Below, piece by piece: positions 24,174 to 32,770 of a stretch of DNA of 64,000 nt (the first letter of the stretch is position 1; each line of letters starts with the position of its first letter). The position numbers and the translations under genes are program-made. Location: contig NZ_BMVM01000011.1 in the NCBI RefSeq assembly GCF_014650715.1, positions 1 through 64,000 on the forward strand, given 5' to 3'. This DNA is from Streptomyces bluensis. GTDB taxonomy: Bacteria; Actinomycetota; Actinomycetes; Streptomycetales; Streptomycetaceae. The notes under the pieces were generated by a model. That model was not told the DNA's origin and searched no databases. It was given only the letters and a program-made list of their open reading frames with translations.

Positions 24174-24854
24174 ATGTCAGCGACCACGCCAGCCCGCATC
24201 CTCGTCTACACCCGCACCACCGCCTACCGGCACGACTCCATCCCGGCCGGAGTGGCCGCCGTACGCGCTCTCGGCTTCGATGTCGACGCCACCGAGGACC
24301 CGGCCGTGCTGGAGGAGTTGGAGGGGCCCCTCAGCCCGTACGCGGCCGTCGTCTTCCTCTCCACCAGTGGTGAGGTACTGACCGACGTGGGGCGTGCACG
24401 GCTCTCGGCGTACGTCGAAGGGGGCGGTGGCTTCGTCGGAGTGCACGCGGCCGCCTGTACCGAGTACGACTGGCCGTACTACGGGGAGTTGCTCGGTGCG
24501 CGGTTCGCTCGCCACCCCGACTACCAGCCGGGCAAGGCCGTGATCGAGGACCGGGAGCATCCCGCGACCCGGCACCTGCCCGCCGTATGGGAGTTCACCG
24601 ACGAGTGGTACGACTTCCGGGCCAACCCGCGCGGCGCCGTGCGTGTGCTCGCCTGCGCCGACGAGTCCTCGTACGACGGTGGCGGGATGGGCGCCGACCA
24701 CCCGCTGGTCTGGTGCCGCGAGCAGGGCGCGGGCCGGGTCTTCTACACCGCGCTCGGACACGCCTCGGAGGCGTACGACGACGCGGACTTCCGCGCCCAT
24801 CTGCTCGGCGGGATCAACTGGGCGGCCCGCCTCGGCGAGTTGCCGGTGCTGTGA
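24174..24854 (+). CDS. ThuA domain-containing protein
   Basis: The 226-residue protein is a single ThuA-like domain of the glutamine-amidotransferase-like fold. It reads ARILVYTRTTAYRHDSI at the N-terminus, GGGFVGVHAAA mid-way, and HPLVWCREQGAGRVFYTALGHASEAY near the end. The family is linked to sugar metabolism through Sinorhizobium trehalose utilisation (ThuA), but its reaction is not well defined. Cytoplasmic; no signal peptide. Confidence 0.9.
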   Translation: MSATTPARILVYTRTTAYRHDSIPAGVAAVRALGFDVDATEDPAVLEELEGPLSPYAAVVFLSTSGEVLTDVGRARLSAYVEGGGGFVGVHAAACTEYDWPYYGELLGARFARHPDYQPGKAVIEDREHPATRHLPAVWEFTDEWYDFRANPRGAVRVLACADESSYDGGGMGADHPLVWCREQGAGRVFYTALGHASEAYDDADFRAHLLGGINWAARLGELPVL

Positions 24855-24861
24855 TGCCTTC

Positions 24862-25173
24862 ATGCGACCTGAGCACTGTGTGACCAGGAACCACATTGAG
24901 GTGTGGCATGAACGTGCTCTGCCGCCGGGTCCTGAACGGATCACGTTGTGGGCGGTGTTGCGCGGTTCGCTCCTGCCGATCCTGGTCTGGGCCTCCGTCA
25001 TGTGCTTCGTGTACTTCGTCTACAACCCGGTCGTAGCGGTGGTCCTCGGTGGGCTCTTCGCGTTTTCGTTCATCGTGGGGTTCTGGCTCCGCCGCAGGGC
25101 AAGGCACTCCGTCCGTTGCAGCGTTTACGGTGCGCTGGGCGGAGTGCTCGACAAGCCCATGGCCGGGTTCTGA
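24862..25173 (+). CDS. Small two-helix membrane protein
   Basis: The 103-residue ORF has two adjacent hydrophobic segments, SLLPILVWASVMCFVYFVY and VVAVVLGGLFAFSFIVGFWL, between a charged N-terminus and a basic C-terminus (LRRRARHS). ATG at 24862 has no strong ribosome site; GTG at 24880 is possible. Its 3' end overlaps by 49 bp the 3' end of the opposite-strand monooxygenase-like gene. I recognise no family. Confidence 0.5.
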   Translation: MRPEHCVTRNHIEVWHERALPPGPERITLWAVLRGSLLPILVWASVMCFVYFVYNPVVAVVLGGLFAFSFIVGFWLRRRARHSVRCSVYGALGGVLDKPMAGF

Positions 25174-25484
25174 GGCGTTGCGGCAGAGGTGGGTCCTTGG
25201 TTGCATCGGGCGTGTGACCGACGCCCTCCCGGACCGGACTCCTCGTAGCCGGCCGCGGTGGCTGACGCGGTGAAGTCGGGGTTTGCCAGCGCCGCGTCCC
25301 GGGCGTCGATGCTGTCCCAGTGCGCCGCATTGACCAGGTCGAGTCGGGACTCCGCGTACAGCCTGCGGTGCAGCCGCGCATCGCGGAAACCGGGGGCGGC
25401 GTGGATGAGCCCGACGTGCTCCCGCCAACGGGCGATGGACTCGTCCATCCGGTCTTCGGGCAGTTCCCACGCGTCGATCACCAC
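25125..25484 (-). CDS. Antibiotic biosynthesis monooxygenase-like protein, possibly 3'-altered
   Basis: The N-terminal ~75 residues look like the ABM/dimeric ferredoxin-like fold (VIDAWELPEDRMDESIARWREHVG; PGFRDARLHRRLYAE; VNAAHWDSIDARDAAL). The C-terminal ~40 residues (after GYEESGPGGRRSHARC) are low-complexity and do not fit the usual closing strand, so the end of the gene may be frameshifted or replaced. The start is GTG. It overlaps the plus-strand small membrane gene at its 3' end. Confidence 0.55.
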   Translation of the reverse strand: MVIDAWELPEDRMDESIARWREHVGLIHAAPGFRDARLHRRLYAESRLDLVNAAHWDSIDARDAALANPDFTASATAAGYEESGPGGRRSHARCNQGPTSAATPQNPAMGLSSTPPSAP

Positions 25485-25541
25485 TACGGGCCGTGGGGCC
25501 GGGACGGGAAGGATCGAGTCTGTCGGCCCCGGCCCGCCCGT

Positions 25542-28500
25542 TCATGGGCACAGCGGTCCGTCGTACGCGGCCGACGGCAGGTCCTTCTCGACGTCCGGCG
25601 GTAGCTTGTCGTCGCCCAGGATGCGACAGAGGTCGTCCATCCGCTCCTTGGCTCTGCTGCGTTCTCGCCCCTCCCCGGCGACGTTGGGGGGAGGAGATGG
25701 TGAGGCGGAGAAGGCTGCGGACGCCTCGGATGCCGCTGCTGCCTCCGGAAGCCTTTCCAGTGGGTCGGCGTCGGCGCCGCGGGGAGCGACGAACGCGATC
25801 AAGCCGTCGACGCGCAGGACGAGGGACTCGGCACGGTCCTCGCCGAGGAGGGTGACGTCCCTCCAGAAAGAAGGAAGAGGAGCGGTGTGGGTCGTGGCGC
25901 CTCGCACCGGCGTCTTCTGCCGCCGCAGATCATTCTGTCCATAGAACAGTGTCGGTCTGTCCCGGTCGCCGACGGCGATGTGGTCCGGGGGCTCCTTGGC
26001 CGTGAACTGGTCACGCCAGAGGACCTTTCCGCTCGACAACTCGTAGACGGTTATGCCGGTCTCCACGGTGTCCGTGTCTGCGGAGCGTGTGTATCTGGCG
26101 ACGGCAAGCCGGGTCAGGTCAGGGCTGGCGTCGAACAGCCATCCGTGGTTGTAGGTGTCGGCCGTGTTGTCGATCGTCTCCTCGAAGGTGTGTGTCTTGC
26201 GCAGGGCGGGGGAGCCACCGTCGATGTCCCACAGTTGGATCGAGTACGTCGGCCGCCGTGCCGCGGGGGAGGTCGACCAGCCGGGGTCCGTGCTGGAGTT
26301 GGCGGAGGTGACCAGACCGTCCTCGGCCAGTCCGACCAGAGCACGTGAAGGGAGCGACAGCCGTCTCCGGAGCTCGCCGTCGCTGCCGTTCCAGACGAGC
26401 TGTTCGCCCTGGTCGGCCTCCAGGCCGACCAGCAGTTCACCGTCGGGACCAAGGACGAGCTGCTCGTACAGGGGACTGAACCACTCGGGCCGGTCTGCCG
26501 GTCTGGTCTTGCCGGTCTTCACCTCATACAGGTACACCTCACGGTCCGCATCTCTCCCGTACGGCTCTGCCCGAAGTACCGAGGAGTCCGTGAACGCCAC
26601 ACGGGAGCCGTCCGGACTGACGGCAGTGAGGGCGCCGCTGTGACGCGTGGACCGCCGCTGGAAACCGGAACCGTCGAACGTCCAGATGGCTCCTGTGCCG
26701 TCACCCGCCTGGGAGGCGATCACCCGCCCTCCTCGGTCGGAGGAGTGGAAGGGTTCCAGTGGCTGGCTGGTCGGGTGCTTCCAGCGGGTCCCGTAGTCGG
26801 GGACGAGCAGGTCGGCATAGCCGTACCGCGCGTGCATCCGGCCGAGCAACTGGCGGGTTCGCGCGGTGTCGTCCGTCCGGTAGGCGCGCAGGGCCAGCAG
26901 CAGCGCCGTGTACGCGTGGCCATTCACATCCTCCGCTTCGGCCACCGCCTGCTGCCACAACTCCCGCGCCGCGCTCTCGGACAGCCCCTCCGCGGCGTTG
27001 CGTCCACGGTCCGCCATGACCACGAGGGACGTGACCGTGATGGCGAAGGCCGTCACCGCGGCACCCAGCCCAAGTCTGCGACGGTGCCCCGCGCGGATGC
27101 TCGCATCGATGAACACCCGGTCCGTCGGGCTGAGTTCGCCGGGGCGGCGGCTCAGCCATCTGCGGGCGTCACGGAGGTCCGCCCCGCGCAGGAGGCGGCG
27201 CCCGGAGCGTCCCGCCGTCTCCCAGCGGGCCGCCCGCCGCCGCACGTCCTCCTGCCACGTACGGAACTCGTGGTCGGCCGTGATGAAGCCGGCGAGCCGT
27301 TTCCACTGCGTCAGCAGCGTCTCGTGCGCCAGCTCGACCGTCTCCTCCGGCGGACCGTCGTCGGGGCGGAAATCCTCGCCGGGCACGATGAGGCGGCTGG
27401 TCATCAGCCGCTGGGCGAGCCGCCACCGCGCGGGAGTCAGCTCGGACCGGCGCGCGACCCGGCGTGAGGGTGTGGTGCGGCCGTCCGCCGGATGGACGAG
27501 CTGAACCAGCAGCGCACGAGCCTCCCTTCGCTCCTCTTCGGTCAGCCACGTGGTCCACACCTGCTCCGCGTAGGTGGCGAGCGCGTCGTCGACGCGGCCC
27601 AGCGCCTCGTAGGCGGCGTGCCCGATCACGCCTCGCCGCTGGCGTTCCCACAGGCCGGCGAGGGTGAACTGGAGCAGCGGCAGCCGCCCGGGGTCGACTC
27701 CGATGTCTCCGAGGATCCGGTCGACCAGTCCCGGCTCGTACGACACCCCGGTGCGCTCCAGCGGGCGTACGATCGCGGCGCGCAGCCCCGTGTCGGACAT
27801 GGCCCCCAAGGTGAACAGGCGTTCGCCACTGACGAGTTGGGAGAGCGACGGATGGTCCAGCACGGTGGTGAGGAAGTCGGCGCGCAGGATCAGCAGCACC
27901 TGGAGCCGGGGGCTTCCGGGTGCCAGGGAGTACCGCAGTGCGTCGGAGAGCGGGGCGAGATCGGCCGGTATCGGCCCGACGAGCGTTTCCTCGAACTGGT
28001 CGAGGACCACGAGCAGCCGGTCCTTTCCCTGCCGGGCCAGTATGCGTTCGACGATGGCGGGCATCTGCCCGGTGCGCAGCAGTCGCTCCATGCGCGGCCG
28101 CTCTTCGAGCCGGGCGGTTTCGGTCAGGTCGGGTTCGAGCAACGGCAGCAGGGCCAGAGCGAGGGCGGAGAGCGGGCTTGAGTCGGGCCGGCCGGGTCTG
28201 AGGACGGTGATCAGCAGGTCGGTGCGGTCCCGTAGCCGCGGCAGCACGCCCGCGAACAGCAGCGAACTCTTTCCGCTTCCGGACGGGCTGACCAGGCAGG
28301 TGACCGACGCGTAGCGGAGTCGGTCGACGACGCGCTGCGCGTCGTCGTCACGGCCGTGGAAGACCTCGGCGTCGCGTTCGTGGAAGTGGTCCAGCGCGCG
28401 GAAAGGGCCGGCCCTGAGGGCGAGTTCGCCGAGCGGTGGCCAGTGCTCGCGCAGCGTCCCCGTCGGGATGAGATAGGCGGTTCGCACACGATCCGCGCGG

Positions 28501-29054
28501 TCGGCGGCCACGATCATGCCGACCACACCACCGCTGTCGACGTCCCACACCGGGGCGCCGGAGAAGCCCAGCTCGACGCGATGCTGGCTGGCCGGGTCGG
28601 TGTCGTACTGGAACCAGCCGGCGCCTTGACGGCCCCGCAGCCACCCGACGCTCCACGTGCCGTCGTCGTAACCGGCCGGGAACCCGAAGGTGCGCACGCG
28701 GCGATCGGGGCCCGCCGCGCCTTCCACGAGGTGTGCGACCGGCGCCTTCTCCGGTGGTTCAGAGAGCAGACGCAGGACGGCGATGTCCCCGGACCCGTCG
28801 GCACGCACCGGCGTCCAGGACTCGATCACCCCTTCGACGGTCCGGCCGGGCTGAGCCAGCGGAAAGTCCACCCGCACGCGGCCTCCGGGTACCTCCTCCG
28901 CATCGTGCGGCGCGCCCAGGGCCTTGGCCACGACGTGCGCGCAGGTGAGCACTTCACTCACCCCGATGAGGAAACCGGCCCCGATGGGGCGCCCCTTGCT
29001 GTCGAGTATCCGAGCCACCGCGGCGTCGCCAGGCGCGACGCTGTCCCCGTCCAT
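25542..29054 (-). CDS. Trypsin-like protease / nSTAND NTPase / TM / beta-propeller-like protein
   Basis: The 1170-residue protein has four parts. Residues about 1-205 form a trypsin-like protease with a complete triad: His40 (TCAH), Asp90 (SGDIAVLRL) and Ser165 (GFSGAPV). Residues about 215-650 form a STAND-type P-loop NTPase, with Walker A SPSGSGKSS (about 256-264) and Walker B LLVVLDQFEE. One transmembrane helix follows at about 660-680 (GLGAAVTAFAITVTSLVVMAD). The C-terminal ~490 residues carry WD/propeller-like strands (ALTAVSPDGSRVAFTDSS; LVLGPDGELLVGLE). This resembles signalling or conflict-system proteins where ligand binding activates an effector protease. No partner gene lies beside it. 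The ATG at 29054 fits AAGG upstream; 29084 is an in-frame alternative. Confidence 0.8.
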   Translation of the reverse strand: MDGDSVAPGDAAVARILDSKGRPIGAGFLIGVSEVLTCAHVVAKALGAPHDAEEVPGGRVRVDFPLAQPGRTVEGVIESWTPVRADGSGDIAVLRLLSEPPEKAPVAHLVEGAAGPDRRVRTFGFPAGYDDGTWSVGWLRGRQGAGWFQYDTDPASQHRVELGFSGAPVWDVDSGGVVGMIVAADRADRVRTAYLIPTGTLREHWPPLGELALRAGPFRALDHFHERDAEVFHGRDDDAQRVVDRLRYASVTCLVSPSGSGKSSLLFAGVLPRLRDRTDLLITVLRPGRPDSSPLSALALALLPLLEPDLTETARLEERPRMERLLRTGQMPAIVERILARQGKDRLLVVLDQFEETLVGPIPADLAPLSDALRYSLAPGSPRLQVLLILRADFLTTVLDHPSLSQLVSGERLFTLGAMSDTGLRAAIVRPLERTGVSYEPGLVDRILGDIGVDPGRLPLLQFTLAGLWERQRRGVIGHAAYEALGRVDDALATYAEQVWTTWLTEEERREARALLVQLVHPADGRTTPSRRVARRSELTPARWRLAQRLMTSRLIVPGEDFRPDDGPPEETVELAHETLLTQWKRLAGFITADHEFRTWQEDVRRRAARWETAGRSGRRLLRGADLRDARRWLSRRPGELSPTDRVFIDASIRAGHRRRLGLGAAVTAFAITVTSLVVMADRGRNAAEGLSESAARELWQQAVAEAEDVNGHAYTALLLALRAYRTDDTARTRQLLGRMHARYGYADLLVPDYGTRWKHPTSQPLEPFHSSDRGGRVIASQAGDGTGAIWTFDGSGFQRRSTRHSGALTAVSPDGSRVAFTDSSVLRAEPYGRDADREVYLYEVKTGKTRPADRPEWFSPLYEQLVLGPDGELLVGLEADQGEQLVWNGSDGELRRRLSLPSRALVGLAEDGLVTSANSSTDPGWSTSPAARRPTYSIQLWDIDGGSPALRKTHTFEETIDNTADTYNHGWLFDASPDLTRLAVARYTRSADTDTVETGITVYELSSGKVLWRDQFTAKEPPDHIAVGDRDRPTLFYGQNDLRRQKTPVRGATTHTAPLPSFWRDVTLLGEDRAESLVLRVDGLIAFVAPRGADADPLERLPEAAAASEASAAFSASPSPPPNVAGEGRERSRAKERMDDLCRILGDDKLPPDVEKDLPSAAYDGPLCP

Positions 29055-29289
29055 TGCCACCACCTTCGCCAGCGTGTGGAACAAGTCACGTGACCATTCG
29101 GGTCGAGCGACGCGCTCTCCACCTTACGGAAGGGGGTTCGTAACGCACCGAGTTGGGCTGCGCGATGAAGGCCACGCCGTGGCCGCCGATCGCCGATCTC
29201 CAGGGCGCGAAACCGGCAAGGGGTGACAACGACACCCCAACCATCACCTCAACCCTGACCCCAACCATGGTTGCCAGGGGCAGGTTCGC

Positions 29290-31224
29290 TCAGGAGGTTG
29301 CGTCGCCGCCCTGCGGGCCGAACGCCGTCATGAAACGGTCGCGGAACTTGTCCATCCGCCATTCCGGGGCGTTGTCGGTGGGCTTGAGCCCGTCCGTCCA
29401 GCCCCAGTCGGAGATCTTGTCCAGCACCTTCGGGTCCTGGGCGACGATCGAGACCGGCACGTCGTAGTTCGGGTTCTCGCCGGTGACCGTCTTGTTGGGC
29501 TGGTGGTCGCCGAGGAAGATCAGGACGGTGTCCTTCGAGCCGTACTTCGCGACGTAGTCGACGAGACTGGTCACCGAGTACTCGATGGACTTGCGGTACT
29601 CGTCGCGGACGTTCGCGGGGTCCTTCCAGACCTCCGCCGGGTCCTTGCCCTCCTTCTTCTGGAGGGAGTGGTAGACCGAGCCGTCGCCGATCCGGTCCTC
29701 GGGGATCGTCTTCGGGATGGGCGCCCAGGGGTTGTGGCTGGAGGTCAGGATGATCTCCGCCATCATCGGCCCCCGGCCCTCCTTGCCGTGTTCCAGCTCC
29801 TCGAAGGCCTTCAGGGTGTACTGGTCGGGCATGGTGGACCAGCTGAACTTCGGGCCCTTGTAGCCGAGTTCGTCGGAGTCGTAGATGTGGTCCAGGCCGA
29901 AGTACTTGCCCTCCGGCCACGCCATCTGGGTGCCCGGCACGATACCGACCGTGCGCCAGGCACCCGTGCGGCGGAACGCCTCGGTGAGGGTGAGACGGTC
30001 GCCGGAGACGAGATTGCGGTAGCGCTGCTCGTTCTTGATCCACAGACCGGACAGGAACGTGGAGTGGCCCAGCCAGCTGCCGGCGCCCGTGATGGGGGAG
30101 CGCAGCCAGCCGCTGCGTGACGCGTACCCGGCGTCCGTCAGTTCCTTCGTCTTCCGCTCCAGCGTCCGGCCCAGCGGCTCGCCCATCTGCGGGTCGTCGA
30201 TCGCGGAGCGTCCGTAGCTCTCGATGAACGTGATCAGGACGTCCTTGCCGCGCAGTCCGGTCAGCAACTGGTCCGGCGGGACGTCGGCGAAGGCGTCGTC
30301 GTCCGCCTGCTTCTGGAACGCCTTGCCGTCCCGCAGGCCCGAGCGCACCGCCTCGACGCGGTTCTCGACGAGCGTCGCCGCGCTGTGGGAGGCGACCGGC
30401 ACACCGGAGAACTCCAGCGTCAGCGTGGAGCAGGTGATCCAGGCCGTGCCGAGGACGATCAGCGTACGGCCCGTGGTGTGGCGGTTGCTCACCATGAGAC
30501 GGGTCAGCCGGAGCACCGACAGCACCAGGAGGACGACGAGGGCGCCCACGAGCACGATCAGCCCGATCGTCGCCGCGAGTGCGCCGCCCTCGCCGGCCAG
30601 GTCCTTCATGAACGACTGGGCGTCGTCCAGCAGGATCCAGTCCAGCACCAGGTCGAAGGGCCGGTCGAGGGTCCAGTAGAAGCCCATGTCGAGAAGTTTG
30701 AGGATGGTCAGCAGCCCGAGGCCCATGCCCAGGGCCACCGCCATCACCTTCCGTGTCCTCGGCGGCAGGAGGAGCAACAGCCCGGCGCCGAGAATCCCCT
30801 CCGCCGGGATGCGGACGAACCTCGCCGGTTCGAACTTCGTGATGTCGTTCGGCACGATCAACACGAACAGCACGAGCACGACGGCGAGTCCGGTGACGGT
30901 CCGGGCCAGGGCGCGGGCCAGACCGGGGCGCCGTTCGCGCCAGCCGTGGGGGGCGGGAGGTCCGGCGGTCTCGGCGGGCTCGGCGAGCTCGGCGGTGCCC
31001 GTGGCGTCCGTGTCGCTCGTGTCGTCCGCGGCGTCCGCAGCGTCCATGTCGTCTGTGTCGCCCGTCTTCGTCTCGCCCGGCTCGGCCGTCAACGCGGCTT
31101 TCCTGTCGGTGGGTTCGGCCTTGCTCTCCGTCCCGGTCGGGTTGTCGTCGTCCGGTGACCGCTCCGGAACAGCGGCCGCTTCGTGGTCCGTTGACGGAAG
31201 CTGCGGAGTGGGTGTGTGCGACAA
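29290..31224 (-). CDS. Membrane sulfatase/LTA synthase-type phosphoglycerol transferase-like protein
   Basis: The 644-residue protein has a long acidic, disordered N-terminus (runs of Asp, Ala, Thr and Pro). Transmembrane helices follow: VTGLAVVLVLFVLIV, a segment at GILGAGLLLLLP, MAVALGMGLGLLTILKL, LAATIGLIVLVGALVVLLVLS and TLIVLGTAWITCST. An extracellular sulfatase-fold domain (IESYGRSAI; SWLGHSTFLSG; FLGDHQP metal motif) follows. It fits the LTA-synthase/alkaline-phosphatase superfamily rather than a true sulfatase. The TTG at 31224 is taken with GGAAGGA 8 nt upstream; the first in-frame ATG is 69 nt further out. The substrate is unknown; it may transfer or cleave envelope phosphodiesters. 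Confidence 0.75.
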   Translation of the reverse strand: MSHTPTPQLPSTDHEAAAVPERSPDDDNPTGTESKAEPTDRKAALTAEPGETKTGDTDDMDAADAADDTSDTDATGTAELAEPAETAGPPAPHGWRERRPGLARALARTVTGLAVVLVLFVLIVPNDITKFEPARFVRIPAEGILGAGLLLLLPPRTRKVMAVALGMGLGLLTILKLLDMGFYWTLDRPFDLVLDWILLDDAQSFMKDLAGEGGALAATIGLIVLVGALVVLLVLSVLRLTRLMVSNRHTTGRTLIVLGTAWITCSTLTLEFSGVPVASHSAATLVENRVEAVRSGLRDGKAFQKQADDDAFADVPPDQLLTGLRGKDVLITFIESYGRSAIDDPQMGEPLGRTLERKTKELTDAGYASRSGWLRSPITGAGSWLGHSTFLSGLWIKNEQRYRNLVSGDRLTLTEAFRRTGAWRTVGIVPGTQMAWPEGKYFGLDHIYDSDELGYKGPKFSWSTMPDQYTLKAFEELEHGKEGRGPMMAEIILTSSHNPWAPIPKTIPEDRIGDGSVYHSLQKKEGKDPAEVWKDPANVRDEYRKSIEYSVTSLVDYVAKYGSKDTVLIFLGDHQPNKTVTGENPNYDVPVSIVAQDPKVLDKISDWGWTDGLKPTDNAPEWRMDKFRDRFMTAFGPQGGDATS

Positions 31225-31322
31225 CCCGGAGGTCCTTCCATGGAAAACCGTACGGTGGTACGACGGACCGGGCCCGAAAGCGGGGACCGCCACTCACGGT
31301 ACGGCTCGGCGACGCCTTCCGT

Positions 31323-32447
31323 TCACCGGGGTGCCGTTCCCGTGCTCGCCCGCTCCACCAGCCGCGTCGACAACTCCGTGCGCGTGCCCTCGGGTTGTTC
31401 GCCCGCCATCAGCCGCACCAGCAGACGCAGTGCCGTTGCCGCCATCTCCGACAGCGGCTGGCGGACCGTGGTGAGGCCGGGGGAGGCCCAGCGGGCCTCC
31501 GGCAGGTCGTCGAAGCCGACCACGCTCATGTCGTCCGGTACGCGGAGCCCCCGCTCGGCCAGCGCCCGGTACACCCCGAGGGCCATCTGGTCGGAGCACA
31601 CGAAGACGGCGGTCGGCGGCTCGGGCAGATCGAGGAGCTCCAGCATGCGGCGGTAGGCCGAGGTCTCGTCGAAGTCGCCGTAGCGGACGTACTCGGCGCG
31701 GTGCCGGATCCCGGCGGACGCGAGCGCCGAGCGGTAGCCCGCGATCCGCGCGCTGCCGCACATCGTGCGCCGGTACCCGCCGACGCACGCGATCCGCTCG
31801 TGGCCCAGCGCGAGCAGGTGCTCGGCGGCGCTGACCCCGCCCTGCCAGTTGGCGGCGCCCACCGAGACGACGCCCGGCGGGGGTTCAACGGCGGGGTCGA
31901 TCATCACGAACGGGATGCGGTGCTTCTCCAGCCAGGTGTACTGGGACGGGGTCAGCTCGACCAGGTTGAGGAGGACGCCGGACGAACCGCGTGTGGTCAG
32001 CTTGTGGAGCCAGCCGCGCTCGGGGTGCCCGCGCCGGGTCCGGCTCGGCGAGGCCGACACCACCACCTCCAGGCCCGCGTCGTGCGCCGCCTCCTCCACC
32101 CCGTGCAGCACCGCGCCCGACCAGGAGCTGTCCAGCGAGTGCACCACCAGGTCGACCAGGCCCGGTGCCTTCGCCGCCTCGACGCGGGGTCTGCGGACGT
32201 AGCCGAGCCGCTCCAGCGCCTCGGTCACCCGCCGCCGGGTCTCCGGCGCCACGTCCTCCCGTCCGTTGACCACCTTGGACGCGGTCGGCACCGACACCCC
32301 GGCCTCGCGCGCCACCACCGCCAGCGTCGGCCCCGTCGTCGCGCCGCCCCCTGCCGTACGGGCGCCCGTAGTTCCCGTACGGGCCGCGCCTCCCTCGCGG
32401 GACGTGCCCCCGGCAGGGGCCACGGCCCCGCTTCCGGAACGGACCAT
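31323..32447 (-). CDS. LacI family transcriptional regulator 1
   Basis: The 374-residue regulator has an Ala/Gly/Thr-rich N-terminal extension of about 40 residues. The LacI helix-turn-helix follows (TLAVVAREAGVSVPTASKVVNGRE), with the hinge ETRRRVTEALERLGYV, and a sugar-binding effector domain (CSDQMALGVYRALAERG; VVGFDDLPEARWASP). It is the first gene upstream of the sulfatase-like gene and sits downstream of the ABC importer 1 genes. A LacI-type palindrome lies 84 bp upstream (32531-32542), suggesting autoregulation. It is probably a local regulator of the saccharide locus; the inducer is unknown. Confidence 0.92.
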   Translation of the reverse strand: MVRSGSGAVAPAGGTSREGGAARTGTTGARTAGGGATTGPTLAVVAREAGVSVPTASKVVNGREDVAPETRRRVTEALERLGYVRRPRVEAAKAPGLVDLVVHSLDSSWSGAVLHGVEEAAHDAGLEVVVSASPSRTRRGHPERGWLHKLTTRGSSGVLLNLVELTPSQYTWLEKHRIPFVMIDPAVEPPPGVVSVGAANWQGGVSAAEHLLALGHERIACVGGYRRTMCGSARIAGYRSALASAGIRHRAEYVRYGDFDETSAYRRMLELLDLPEPPTAVFVCSDQMALGVYRALAERGLRVPDDMSVVGFDDLPEARWASPGLTTVRQPLSEMAATALRLLVRLMAGEQPEGTRTELSTRLVERASTGTAPR

Positions 32448-32530
32448 CGAAGACCACCTCTCCGGCCCGCCCGAGGGCCATCGAAAGTTGGACCGGCGCT
32501 GTTTTCCGCGTGATCGGAAACTGTGCGACA

Positions 32531-32542
32531 GAAAGCGCTTCC
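32531..32542. promoter_or_regulatory. LacI-type operator upstream of regulator 1
   Basis: GAAAGCGCTTCC is a nearly perfect palindrome centred on CG/GC, like LacI-family operators. It lies in the 323-bp gap between the regulator-1 start (32447, minus) and the end of ABC importer 1 (32771). A broken palindrome TTTCC/GGAAA flanks it at 32504-32521. The rest of the gap, 32543-32770, holds a TGTGAC/GTCACA pair (32698-32724) and no gene. Confidence 0.65.
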
Positions 32543-32770
32543 TACCCTAGGTGTGCCGCAAGGCGACGTGAAGACACCGGAAGGGGAGGGGGCGGACAGG
32601 TTCGGCTGGAGGGTGAGATCGGGCCCTGCCGTCCGAGGGACGCCGCACTGCGGGGGCGGCGACTCCGCCATGCCCGGGGACGGTGTGTCTGCCGGAATGT
32701 GACACATCCGGGACATGCGTCACACCTGCGGTTCTACCTGCCGACGGACCCCAGCGACGTCACCTTGCGG

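Noticed and set aside
29086..29268. Small minus-strand frame between the STAND protein and the membrane sulfatase-like gene
   Set aside because: It contains tandem CCCCAACCAT-type repeats and no ribosome site; nothing supports it as a gene.
29290..31224. Annotating the gene as a true sulfatase of the pectin locus
   Set aside because: Its membrane helices and IESYGRSAI/FLGDHQP motifs fit the LTA-synthase-like branch, and the C-x-P-S-R sulfatase signature is not present.
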